DNA of 48,760 bases, from positions 1 through 48,760 of the forward strand of contig NZ_JACSWA010000320.1 of the NCBI RefSeq assembly GCF_016888125.1, written 5' to 3'. The notes beneath the pieces are model-generated. The model was not told the DNA's origin. It was given only the letters and a program-made list of their open reading frames with translations, and ran no database searches. Positions 8,066-16,005 of the stretch are shown piece by piece. The position numbers and the translations under genes are program-made. Each line of letters begins with the position of its first letter. Positions within the stretch are counted from its first letter, which is position 1. The stretch is from Spirulina sp. CCY15215 (GTDB lineage Bacteria; Cyanobacteriota; Cyanobacteriia; Cyanobacteriales; Spirulinaceae).

Positions 8066-9391
8066 TTAGCCATTACTTGTTATCCCTTCTGTCTCGTGGG
8101 AAATGGCTAGAACAACCCGCAATGTCTCGATAAAACCAATCAGCCATTGACATTCTGCTTCGGGTTGAGTTTCATGTTCTTGAATGAGTTCAACTGTACA
8201 AAAGATAAGCTGCTTGTAACTACTCTGAGAAATAAGAACAATTTTCAGTAAGAGGGTAGCAAGAGTTAGATAATTACTACGACGAGTGAGAATTGTAAAG
8301 GGATGACTGGAAATTTCCCAGTTAGGCTTGAGGAGATAGACAATTAAACGCTTACAGGTTCTTAATAGTAAATTACTGTCAACAATTTTATCATTATAGT
8401 TTGAGTAAAGAGATTCTAAATATTTGGCAATACTGGCTTGTAACCAAGTTGAGGTTTGGCCTTGTTTAAGGGAAAATAATAAGTATTTGAGAAGACTTTT
8501 TTTGAAGTCTTTATACACCATTCCTTCTGTTTGTTTGAGGAAAATATTGGCGAGTCCTTGATAATTTATATTTTTGCGCTTGACTAAAATCTGTTGAATT
8601 AAACATAAAGTGCGAAGGTTTAAAGTGGTTGGATTTTGGTCACTTCTCTGAGAAGAGTTGGGTAAGTTAGCACGAGCCAAAAACAAAGCTAGTTTGAATT
8701 TGAATTGTTTATGGGACTTATAAGCTAATAACTTGGCAACTTCTCGATGTTCTCTCGGATAATCGGGATTGAAGTATTGAGCCGTTAGTATATAAGCAGT
8801 ATAGCGGTTTTTCCAAGGGGTAGTATCTTCCGATTTTTGGCGATCGCAAGGCACGAATAACTGCAAACCTTGAAAATAATTACTTTCGAGAAATCCTAAA
8901 ACCCATTCTTTTAATCTTCGGCGAGTGGGATGGAGACTTTTATAAGAACCTATTTCATTTTTCAATACATCTAATAAAACGGCTATATATTTTTCCTGTT
9001 TTGTTACGATCCATTGCTTAATAAGAATAGAACAACATCGATCTAAGAGAATAAAGAAATCTTCTTCACAATTGAGAACAATAAGATCGTATAAAGATTG
9101 CTCGATCGCTTTGCCAATGCGATCGCTTTTGAGAATAAAGAAATCTTTAAAATGGTCGATCGCGCTTTGAGGAGATTCGCTGCTAACAATTTCTGTAAAA
9201 AAATCACAGATTAGGGTTTGGGGATGCTTGGTATTATTAAGAGAATGAGGCGATCGGTTCTGATCTTGAGAGCGTAACGGTGTCACCTTTTGGTGTTTAG
9301 AGTGTCGCACATTTGAGAATGTACTGGAGAATACAGTATTGCGATCGCCATTACTGTTAGGCAAAAACGATAAATCTCGGTCGGCTCTCAT
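8066..9391 (-). CDS. Unrecognised 441-aa cyanobacterial protein
   Basis: I do not recognise this family. The ATG at 9391 has a strong ribosome site (AGGAGG, complement of 9400-9405). The first 60 residues are polar and low in order (rich in Ser, Asn, Arg, His). The remainder looks all-helical and Leu/Ile-rich, with clusters of Cys (LNCEEDFFILLDRCCSILIK) and basic segments (HPTRRRLKEWVLGFLESNY). There is no signal peptide or clear transmembrane helix and no catalytic motif I can name. HIP1 sites inside the gene argue that it is native. It ends about 58 bp from the distal petE operator. Confidence 0.7.
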   Translation of the reverse strand: MRADRDLSFLPNSNGDRNTVFSSTFSNVRHSKHQKVTPLRSQDQNRSPHSLNNTKHPQTLICDFFTEIVSSESPQSAIDHFKDFFILKSDRIGKAIEQSLYDLIVLNCEEDFFILLDRCCSILIKQWIVTKQEKYIAVLLDVLKNEIGSYKSLHPTRRRLKEWVLGFLESNYFQGLQLFVPCDRQKSEDTTPWKNRYTAYILTAQYFNPDYPREHREVAKLLAYKSHKQFKFKLALFLARANLPNSSQRSDQNPTTLNLRTLCLIQQILVKRKNINYQGLANIFLKQTEGMVYKDFKKSLLKYLLFSLKQGQTSTWLQASIAKYLESLYSNYNDKIVDSNLLLRTCKRLIVYLLKPNWEISSHPFTILTRRSNYLTLATLLLKIVLISQSSYKQLIFCTVELIQEHETQPEAECQWLIGFIETLRVVLAISHETEGITSNG

Positions 9392-9653
9392 TTATTAATC
9401 CTCCTAAAATGTCCCTGAGTAAATGGATTATACAAATTTTGCCTTAAATTGGAAACTTGCTGCGATGGATCTTGTTGGAAAAAATATATTCGTAGAGAGA
9501 AAATTAAAGATTTGATGAAGGGACAATAATTAAATTAAGAATTTTGGCGATCGCCGCGATCGAAAGTCAAGGTTAGAGAAACTTTACAATTCTCAACGCC
9601 CATTATGGTGTTTTCAACGCTTATACTCGATCTCAAAATAGGAAAATAATTTG

Positions 9654-11081
9654 ATGAGTAGTAGCACCGATCCCATCTCTCCTTTGACATGGGAAGAACA
9701 TCTTAAAACCCTCTTTGACGATCTCTTCCTGACTCGCGAACAAGCATTACAGGAATTGAAAGAAAACCTACAAACTGCCGTTCAGATCGAATTGGCAACG
9801 ATTCCAATCTACCTTTATACTTACTATTCAATCAATCGTATCCACACAAGAGGTGAAAATGTTGATAATCCCAGCCTCTATGCCAACAAAGCTGCGGGAA
9901 TTATGATGAGTATTGCCGTAGAAGAGATGCTGCATATGTCCCTTTCTGCTAACATTCTCTATTCTCTGGGAGTCGAGCCGCAATTGTATAAGCGATCGCC
10001 AAATTCATACCCCACACCTCTACCTTCTCATAACCCCAAAGGACCCCCCGGACCAGATCGCCAAACAAAGGTACTTGTCCCCCTCTCAAAGTTCAGCTAC
10101 GAACAACTTTGGCATTGTTTGCAAATTGAGTATCCCGAACCGAAAATTGCTTGGCCTAAAGATAGAAATTGGAATACCATCGGACAGTTTTATTCTTACA
10201 TCAGATGCTTGATTGAATGCCATCATCTTAAAGACGAAGATTTCCAAGTCAACGGTGCAGAAACCCAAATTCAGAGCTACAATTACTCCCCCAATAGCAT
10301 CGATACAATCTATCCCGCTCAAAAATTCGATCCGTGGAAAACCCCCGAAGGCAGCCATCCAGGAGGATATCCCAGTGCTGCTGCGGTTGCTCAATATCCG
10401 AATAAACCCGACAGCCATGCGGGTCACGCAGAATTGATTACCATTAGTAGCAAACGCGAGGCATTAGAGGCGATCGCTACAATTTGCGATCAAGGGGAAG
10501 GATACGCCCATCGAGAGATAGACGATCCCAGTCAAAGCGAATACTCTCACTATTACAAGTTTTTGGGACTGCAAGCGCAACTGGAACGGTACGAACATCA
10601 TATCGAAAAACTGCCCAATTTGCCCAAACCTCCCGCCCCCATTACCCCCACGATCACCGATACGGATCTCGAAGAAATCATCTACAATTTCCCCGATAAC
10701 CCCACCACCGCCGGATATCCCCAAGACTACCAAGCCCTATCCAATCTCTGCAACGGGGTCTACCAATATATGCTCATTCTCACCGAAACTATTTACAAAG
10801 TGCCGAATCCAGAGCAGAAATTGTTCTTTAATGAAGCCATGCACCGCTCCATGTTGTGGGTCTTAAACCGCTTGATTAAACATACCCGCACCTTTGTTAT
10901 GGACAACGGCTATAACTTTGCCCCCACATTTGAAAACATCGATCTCGGTTCCCGTCAGGATGCTTACACTAACTTGCTTGCTTTGACCGAAAAAATTACT
11001 GAAGAGAGTCAACTAAAGGTCGTGAAAGAGATGATCGAAACGATTAAAACACTACCAGACGCGGGTCCGTACTGGAAATAA
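9654..11081 (+). CDS. Ferritin-like (VioB/IDS-type, PF12902-like) protein of the MNIO operon
   Basis: This 475-aa protein carries the ferritin-like diiron helices seen in VioB/RebD-type iminophenylpyruvate dimer synthases. Helix one is LQTAVQIELATIPIYLYTYY (Glu46), helix two AVEEMLHMSLSANIL (Glu90/91, His94), and a later pair CDQGEGYAHRE (Glu282) and SEYSHYYKF (His299) completes a plausible metal site. Residues 110-260 hold the usual proline-rich insert, and a C-terminal helical region (YMLILTETIYKVP) follows. The ATG at 9654 is preferred over the TTG at 9651. It is the first gene of a four-gene operon with a Cys-rich protein and an MNIO enzyme. Known relatives oxidise or couple small molecules; here it may act on the Cys-rich partner, which is inference. 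Confidence 0.82.
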   Translation: MSSSTDPISPLTWEEHLKTLFDDLFLTREQALQELKENLQTAVQIELATIPIYLYTYYSINRIHTRGENVDNPSLYANKAAGIMMSIAVEEMLHMSLSANILYSLGVEPQLYKRSPNSYPTPLPSHNPKGPPGPDRQTKVLVPLSKFSYEQLWHCLQIEYPEPKIAWPKDRNWNTIGQFYSYIRCLIECHHLKDEDFQVNGAETQIQSYNYSPNSIDTIYPAQKFDPWKTPEGSHPGGYPSAAAVAQYPNKPDSHAGHAELITISSKREALEAIATICDQGEGYAHREIDDPSQSEYSHYYKFLGLQAQLERYEHHIEKLPNLPKPPAPITPTITDTDLEEIIYNFPDNPTTAGYPQDYQALSNLCNGVYQYMLILTETIYKVPNPEQKLFFNEAMHRSMLWVLNRLIKHTRTFVMDNGYNFAPTFENIDLGSRQDAYTNLLALTEKITEESQLKVVKEMIETIKTLPDAGPYWK

Positions 11082-11127
11082 TCCCGCGCAATTCTGAAAG
11101 ATTACAAGGAGTACAAAATTATTTATT

Positions 11128-11769
11128 ATGTCTGATTCTCAACCAAAAGCAGGCGAACCCGTCCCTCAACCCTATCCTTATCAAGAGGCACCAACTTGGC
11201 CACAGCAAATTGGCACACCTTTGGCATCAGCACATCCTCCTCATGCCTGTATGGGGCTAAATAGTTGCAAAGGTCAAGATCGCTTTGGGGCTGCTGGACC
11301 CACAGACGGACCCGAAGATAAAATTGGCAAGCCCAATGAATGTGCGGGTCAAGGATATTGTTCCACGACGACGGATCATAAATGCCACGTGCAGAATGAC
11401 TGTCGAAATCAGGGGGGTTGCGGGCTGAATGGTACGGCTGAGGAGTTTGAGCAACCCGGTATCAATGATTGTAAATCCCTCGGTTCCTGCGCTACTCCCA
11501 TCAATTCTGAGCGCTTTATCGTCAATGGGCGCTATCAGGGGCAAAGCGTTTGGCTGAGGGCGCGACAGGTGTTCCATGAAAAGGTTTGGCCACAACTGCG
11601 GGAAGAAAATCCCGATCTACCCGAGGAACTTCCCCCTATTGGTGGTGGCGATCGCATGGGTGAACTTTTCCAAGCTGGTCCTGCCTTTTTGTGGATCTCT
11701 GATAATAATGCCAATCGCCGCAGCATTGTTGCTTGTGGTTCTAGTGATATGAGTGGTGCTACCCCGTAA
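11128..11769 (+). CDS. Ten-cysteine protein, candidate MNIO substrate (RiPP/metallophore precursor)
   Basis: This 213-aa protein has ten Cys at 41, 47, 72, 78, 86, 92, 98, 115, 121 and 203. The first nine form five C-X5-C units (CMGLNSC, CAGQGYC, CHVQNDC, CRNQGGC, CKSLGSC) with identical spacing. The first, followed by KGQ, resembles the bufferin-type CxGxNxCKG motif. Residues 1-40 are Pro-rich with no Sec signal, unlike periplasmic bufferins. Residues 125-200 are a Cys-free region with a helix (VWLRARQVFHEKVWPQL) and a GGGDRMGELFQAGPAF segment. The gene lies 46 bp after the ferritin-like gene and one base before the MNIO ATG. Alternatively it is an unmodified metal-binding protein. Confidence 0.78.
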   Translation: MSDSQPKAGEPVPQPYPYQEAPTWPQQIGTPLASAHPPHACMGLNSCKGQDRFGAAGPTDGPEDKIGKPNECAGQGYCSTTTDHKCHVQNDCRNQGGCGLNGTAEEFEQPGINDCKSLGSCATPINSERFIVNGRYQGQSVWLRARQVFHEKVWPQLREENPDLPEELPPIGGGDRMGELFQAGPAFLWISDNNANRRSIVACGSSDMSGATP

Positions 11770-11770
11770 C

Positions 11771-12724
11771 ATGGAGAGAAACGGTACAGGGGCGATCGCC
11801 TCTCTGCCTAAGCTCGGTCTGGGTTTGGGGCTGCGAAGCCTCCATTTTGACCAAATTATCGAGCAGCAGCCGGCGATCGCTTGGTTTGAGGCTATTTCAG
11901 AAAACTTTATGGACTCAGGAGGTCGTCCTCGCTGGGCTATTCGCGCGATCGCGGAGCATTATCCTGTAGTTCTTCACGGGGTCTCTCTCTCCATCGGTAG
12001 CACAGATCCCCTAAATTTCCCTTACCTTGGCAAGTTGAAAGCCTTAGCAGAGGAAGTAAAACCCGCATGGGTGAGCGATCATCTCTGTTGGACGGGAGTA
12101 CAGGGGATTAATTCCCACGACTTGTTACCGATTCCTTTAACAGAGGAGACTTTAAGCCACGTAGCGGCACGGGTTCATCAAGTACAGGATTTTCTAGAAC
12201 GTCCTCTCATCCTTGAAAATCCCAGCACCTATCTCACCTTTACTCAGTCAACCCTCACGGAGCCAGAATTCTTGCGTCAGCTTGTCGAGGAAACTGGGTG
12301 CGGATTATTACTCGATGTTAATAATGTTTATGTTACCTGCTTCAATACGGATGCAGACCCCCTCGCTTATCTCGATTCCTTCCCTTGGTCTAATGTCATC
12401 CAAATTCACTTAGCGGGACATCAACATTGCGGCACTCACATTATTGATACTCACGATCGCGCTGTAGAGCCTGCTGTTTGGGAATTATATCGCCTAGCGC
12501 GATCGCGAAGTCAGGGTGCTTCTACTCTCTTGGAATGGGATGGCAATATTCCCTCCTTGGCAGAATATCACGCCGAATTATTAAAAGCGAAACAGTACAT
12601 GGATGAAAATGGCAAACCGATGGCGATCGCCGAAGTATCCTTCAACAACAAGGAATCTGTTTCGACTCCCGTAGATTTTCTCGTACCGGAAGTGATGGGA
12701 AATACCATCTGGGAGCAAAAATGA
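11771..12724 (+). CDS. DUF692 multinuclear non-heme iron oxidase (MNIO, BufB/MbnB-like)
   Basis: This 317-aa TIM-barrel enzyme is of the DUF692 family, whose studied members (MbnB, BufB) use two or three irons to convert peptide cysteines to oxazolone/thioamide or thiooxazole groups. Expected metal and active-site strands are seen: FEAISENFMD, VLHGVSLSIGS, WVSDHLCW, LENPSTYL, LLLDVNNVYV, IQIHLAGH, DTHDRAVEPAVW and LLEWDGNIP. I chose the ATG at 11771, one base after the stop of the Cys-rich gene; a GTG at 11753 would overlap it. It overlaps the next gene as ATGA. Four-gene co-transcription with substrate and partner is very likely. Confidence 0.92.
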   Translation: MERNGTGAIASLPKLGLGLGLRSLHFDQIIEQQPAIAWFEAISENFMDSGGRPRWAIRAIAEHYPVVLHGVSLSIGSTDPLNFPYLGKLKALAEEVKPAWVSDHLCWTGVQGINSHDLLPIPLTEETLSHVAARVHQVQDFLERPLILENPSTYLTFTQSTLTEPEFLRQLVEETGCGLLLDVNNVYVTCFNTDADPLAYLDSFPWSNVIQIHLAGHQHCGTHIIDTHDRAVEPAVWELYRLARSRSQGASTLLEWDGNIPSLAEYHAELLKAKQYMDENGKPMAIAEVSFNNKESVSTPVDFLVPEVMGNTIWEQK

Positions 12725-13539
12725 AGGAAACAAGCCCATCATTACAAGGGCTACAAAGTTGGATGCAAAATGCTTTGATTGACCCCCAGCAAGCCTCAAG
12801 GGAACAAATCGAGGGGATGGTGGCATCTTCGTCGCGCTTAAACAGCAGTCAGAGATTAGCAATCTATCAGCGCAACTATCACATCCGACTATTAAAATGT
12901 ATGCGAGAGCAATTTCCTGCCCTCTGTCACGCCCTAGGAGCGGATTTGTTTAACGATTTCGCTCGTCAGTATTTGCAAACTTATCCCTCTATTAGTTACA
13001 CTTTATCGGATTTGGGTAAAAGATTTCCCGCTTATTTGGAGGAAACGCGACCGGATCGGCAGGAAACCTCAGATAAACGAGAAAGTTGGATTGATTTCAT
13101 GGTGGATCTGGCGCAATTTGAACGACAACTCTTTGTTATGTTCGATGCACCGGGACATGAAGGTAAACCCTTTGCTAATCTGCACAGTCCCGATAGTTGT
13201 CTGAAATTGCAGCCTTGTTTCGCCCTGGGAGATTATCGCTTTCCGGTAGCTTGGTATTACCATGAGGTGAAACAGAACAACGATCCCCCTTTTCCACCCT
13301 TGCAACGATCGCCTATCGCCCTAATCCGTAAGAATTACTTAACCCATACCTTCTCTTTAACAGGAGTACAGTATATATTTTTGCAGGCACTTTCTCGCGG
13401 CTTGAAGATTGAAGAGGCGATCGCCGTTGCGGCACGAGAAGCAGCACAGCCCAGAGAACAAGTATATCGCTCTTGGGCGCAAGCAGGCAGTACGCGGGAA
13501 CGTTGGCTGGAAGCGTGCTTTTTTATTGTCGGGGATTGA
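12721..13539 (+). CDS. DUF2063 protein, MNIO partner (BufC/HvfC-like)
   Basis: This 272-aa protein has an N-terminal DUF2063 domain (RLAIYQRNYHIRLLKCMREQFPALCHALG, then FARQYLQTYPSISYTLSDLGKRFPAYL). The family regularly accompanies DUF692 enzymes and is thought to bind the precursor peptide and present it to the oxidase. The older name 'putative DNA-binding domain' is not supported by context. The C-terminal half (LAQFERQLFVMFD, RFPVAWYYHEVK) has the usual second domain. Its ATG overlaps the MNIO stop by four bases, indicating translational coupling. Confidence 0.88.
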   Translation: MKETSPSLQGLQSWMQNALIDPQQASREQIEGMVASSSRLNSSQRLAIYQRNYHIRLLKCMREQFPALCHALGADLFNDFARQYLQTYPSISYTLSDLGKRFPAYLEETRPDRQETSDKRESWIDFMVDLAQFERQLFVMFDAPGHEGKPFANLHSPDSCLKLQPCFALGDYRFPVAWYYHEVKQNNDPPFPPLQRSPIALIRKNYLTHTFSLTGVQYIFLQALSRGLKIEEAIAVAAREAAQPREQVYRSWAQAGSTRERWLEACFFIVGD

Positions 13540-13639
13540 AAAACTTGGAGCAACCAGTAAAATTAAGCAAAATCAAGATTTTTTTCATTCTATGCCAAGA
13601 TCGCTACCGTAAAAGAAGCTAGACCAACCGAGAAACATC

Positions 13640-14272
13640 ATGACTCAAGCAGCCACTGCCAATTCCGGCGAATTTTTCAACTTTGAGCCTTCTGCTCCTT
13701 ATCCTACTCAAGATAGCGATCTACTCAAAACTCTCTCCTTTATCCCCAGTTTGCAAGAAGTTTTGATGTTGCGTCAGGTACACGCCCTCGAACACGCTAC
13801 AGTTTGGGTTTTAAGCGAAATGGGCGATCGCGTTGCTATTCCCGATGTAAATCAAAGCGACGATAATGCTTTAGGGGGATTATCGACAGAAAAAGGGTTT
13901 TATTTATACGGTACAGTTAACCCAGATCATCTTCGCCAAGCCGTCCAACGCGCACTCGATCGCCTCCAAGGAGGAGAATGGGATCTTGCTGTTCATCCTC
14001 GCTGCGGAACCAATCTATCGGTTAATATTCTGCTGGCAATGGGATTGGCTGCGGGGGCATCTTTTCTCCTGCCGCGCAATCCCCTCGAACAAATGCTGGG
14101 CATGGGATTGGCTGCGGTTGTTGCCACTCAAATCGCCCCCGATCTGGGAGAACTGGCACAGAAATATATTACCACCTCGATCCCGTTTAATTTAGTGGTG
14201 GATGAAATTGTACAGACCTCCGATTTTTGGGGACGTTCCGCCCATTTTATCTCAGTGCGCTGGCAGGATTAA
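13640..14272 (+). CDS. DUF6391 family membrane protein
   Basis: This 210-aa protein matches a family I know from cyanobacteria (DUF6391). It contains a conserved LRQVHALEHATVWVLSE segment with two His, then a HPRCGTNLSVN motif, followed by two hydrophobic helices (ILLAMGLAAGASFLLP and LGMGLAAVVATQIAP) and a short C-terminal tail. The function is unknown. The conserved His and Cys residues could bind a metal, which is inference. It starts 100 bp after the MNIO operon on the same strand. I see no strong terminator between them, so read-through is possible. Confidence 0.8.
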   Translation: MTQAATANSGEFFNFEPSAPYPTQDSDLLKTLSFIPSLQEVLMLRQVHALEHATVWVLSEMGDRVAIPDVNQSDDNALGGLSTEKGFYLYGTVNPDHLRQAVQRALDRLQGGEWDLAVHPRCGTNLSVNILLAMGLAAGASFLLPRNPLEQMLGMGLAAVVATQIAPDLGELAQKYITTSIPFNLVVDEIVQTSDFWGRSAHFISVRWQD

Positions 14273-14400
14273 AGCGAAAAGGGGAAGAGAAAAAGGGGGA
14301 TTGATACCGGTTTTGCTTAATAAAACTTAAAAACAAAAGCGGGTAGAGAACTCCCGTTGAATAGTAGGCTGTAAGCTAGAGAATCAAAGGAGAATGACTT

Positions 14401-14589
14401 ATGGTTAAACGCAATGACAAAGTAAGAATCTTGCGTAAAGAATCTTACTGGTATAAAGATGTTGGTAAAGTTGCCAGCGTTGACAAGAGCGGTATTATCT
14501 ATCCCGTCATCGTTCGTTTTGATAAGGTTAATTACTCTGGTGTAGCCACCAACAATTTTGCTGAAGGCGAACTGCAAGTGATTGAGTAA
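14401..14589 (+). CDS. psaE: Photosystem I reaction centre subunit IV
   Basis: This 62-aa SH3-like stromal (cytoplasmic-side) subunit of photosystem I helps dock ferredoxin and supports cyclic electron flow. The sequence is strongly diagnostic: [35 protein letters not shown] and NNFAEGELQ. Length is normal for cyanobacteria. AAAGGAG lies about 8 bases before the ATG. It is followed 32 bp later by mutM on the same strand, so some co-transcription is possible, though psaE is usually monocistronic. Confidence 0.98.
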   Translation: MVKRNDKVRILRKESYWYKDVGKVASVDKSGIIYPVIVRFDKVNYSGVATNNFAEGELQVIE

Positions 14590-14621
14590 GCAACAGTAAA
14601 AGTGGAGATTGGGGATTAATC

Positions 14622-15470
14622 GTGCCGGAGTTACCAGAAGTCGAAACGGTACGTCGCGGGTTAAATAGACTAACCCTAAATCAAATAGTGCAGGGTGGGG
14701 AAGTGTTACTCGAGAGAACCCTTGCCTACCCTGCTTCTATTGGGTCATTTTTAGAGGGTTTACAGGGAGTCTCCATTACTTCTTGGCAGCGACGCGGGAA
14801 ATACTTGCTGGCACCACTGCGTCAGTCAGACGATCGCGCAGGGGGATGGCTAGGGGTTCATTTGCGAATGACGGGACAGTTATTATGGGGCGATCGCGAC
14901 GATCCTTTGTCTCCTCATACGCGGGTGCGCTTGTTCTTTCCTGAAGGCAAGGAATTGCGCTTTGTTGATATTCGTACCTTTGGGAAAATGTGGTGGGTTC
15001 CCCCCGATCGCGATCCCGAGACGATTATTACAGGTTTACAAAAGTTGGGACCTGAACCTTTAACTAGCAATTTCTCCCCTGCTTATTTAAGCAAAACTCT
15101 TGCCAAAACCAAACGACCGATTAAAACTGTGCTTCTCGATCAGCAGGCGATCGCGGGGTTAGGGAATATTTATGCAGATGAGGCACTCTTTAAAAGCGGC
15201 ATTCGTCCCGATGCGATCGCCTCTCACTTAGAGGAAAAACAGATTGATCGACTCTATCAAGCCATTGTGGAAGTATTAGAAACGGCGATCGCCAAGGGAG
15301 GAACAACTTTTAGTAATTTCCTGAGTCTCCTCGGTGTTCCAGGAAATTACGGAGATACGGCGCTTGTGTATGGGCGCAAAGGAAAGCCCTGCGTACATTG
15401 TAGCAAGGCGATCGAACGAATTAAAATAGGCGGACGTTCCTCTCATTTCTGTCCTCAATGTCAACAATAA
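14622..15470 (+). CDS. mutM: Formamidopyrimidine-DNA glycosylase
   Basis: This 282-aa base-excision repair enzyme removes 8-oxoguanine and formamidopyrimidines and nicks the abasic site. The start is a GTG at 14622, fixed by the conserved MPELPEVETV N-terminus in which Pro2 becomes the catalytic amine and Glu3 assists. Other hallmarks are RRGKYL (conserved Lys), GVHLRMTGQL, LLDQQAIAGLGNIYADEALF (helix-two-turn-helix) and the C-terminal zinc finger (CVHC...CPQC) containing the GGRSSHFC hairpin. Its place after psaE may reflect repair of photo-oxidative damage, but this is speculative. Confidence 0.97.
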   Translation: MPELPEVETVRRGLNRLTLNQIVQGGEVLLERTLAYPASIGSFLEGLQGVSITSWQRRGKYLLAPLRQSDDRAGGWLGVHLRMTGQLLWGDRDDPLSPHTRVRLFFPEGKELRFVDIRTFGKMWWVPPDRDPETIITGLQKLGPEPLTSNFSPAYLSKTLAKTKRPIKTVLLDQQAIAGLGNIYADEALFKSGIRPDAIASHLEEKQIDRLYQAIVEVLETAIAKGGTTFSNFLSLLGVPGNYGDTALVYGRKGKPCVHCSKAIERIKIGGRSSHFCPQCQQ

Positions 15471-15559
15471 ATTTCAACAATAAATGTCAGAAATAAAATT
15501 CAGAAATAAAAGAGAGAATCGGTAATCGGAATCGTTAATTGCTAGAAAACCAGGTATCT

Positions 15560-15739
15560 TTATTTATTGGTCATTTCTTTAGCAATCCAAAGCGGCCAAA
15601 AGAGAGGAATTTCTAGCTTCTGTAATACTGGTATCGGTTGACCTTGGCGTTGTTTTTCAGCACGCAAGGCGAGGTAGCATATCGAACCCGAGAATAGATA
15701 GGCCATTGCCGAGGAAGTCAAAAATAAAGCTGCAAACAT
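15560..15739 (-). CDS. Small membrane protein, 59 aa, unrecognised
   Basis: A minus-strand frame reads MFAALFLTSSAMAYLFSGSI at its N-terminus, a likely single transmembrane helix. It is followed by LRAEKQRQGQPIPVLQKLEI and then an amphipathic tail, PLFWPLWIAKEMTNK. A good ribosome site (AGGAG, complement of 15749-15753) sits 9 bases before the ATG. The hydrophobic-basic-hydrophobic layout and ribosome site support a real gene. I do not recognise the family; one-helix photosynthetic subunits are a possibility but no match is claimed. Confidence 0.6.
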   Translation of the reverse strand: MFAALFLTSSAMAYLFSGSICYLALRAEKQRQGQPIPVLQKLEIPLFWPLWIAKEMTNK

Positions 15740-16005
15740 AGTGACACACTCCTGATTAAAAACAAAACAAGTAAGTTAAAACAAGAACTAAAATTGAACA
15801 GCATAATAAATTATCTGTAAAATTATTAGCCTCCGTATTTTTACTTATCTTTCGAGGTAAGTCAACCCGAAGAAAGCTAACCGAAGAAAGCTGAGAGTTG
15901 AAACTTGCCCCTCATTCCAACATACCCTAGACTTTCAGAAAATCATTCAGAGAAATTGCTGTTTTAATTTTATTATTTCGCAAAGCATTTAAAGCATTTA
16001 TCGTT

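Noticed and set aside
11753-11770. GTG start for the MNIO gene overlapping the Cys-rich gene
   Set aside because: The ATG at 11771, one base after the stop, gives the expected N-terminus; the GTG adds six residues without support.
14273-14400. RpaB (HLR1) sites upstream of psaE
   Set aside because: I looked for the paired TTACA-type direct repeats but found no convincing match.
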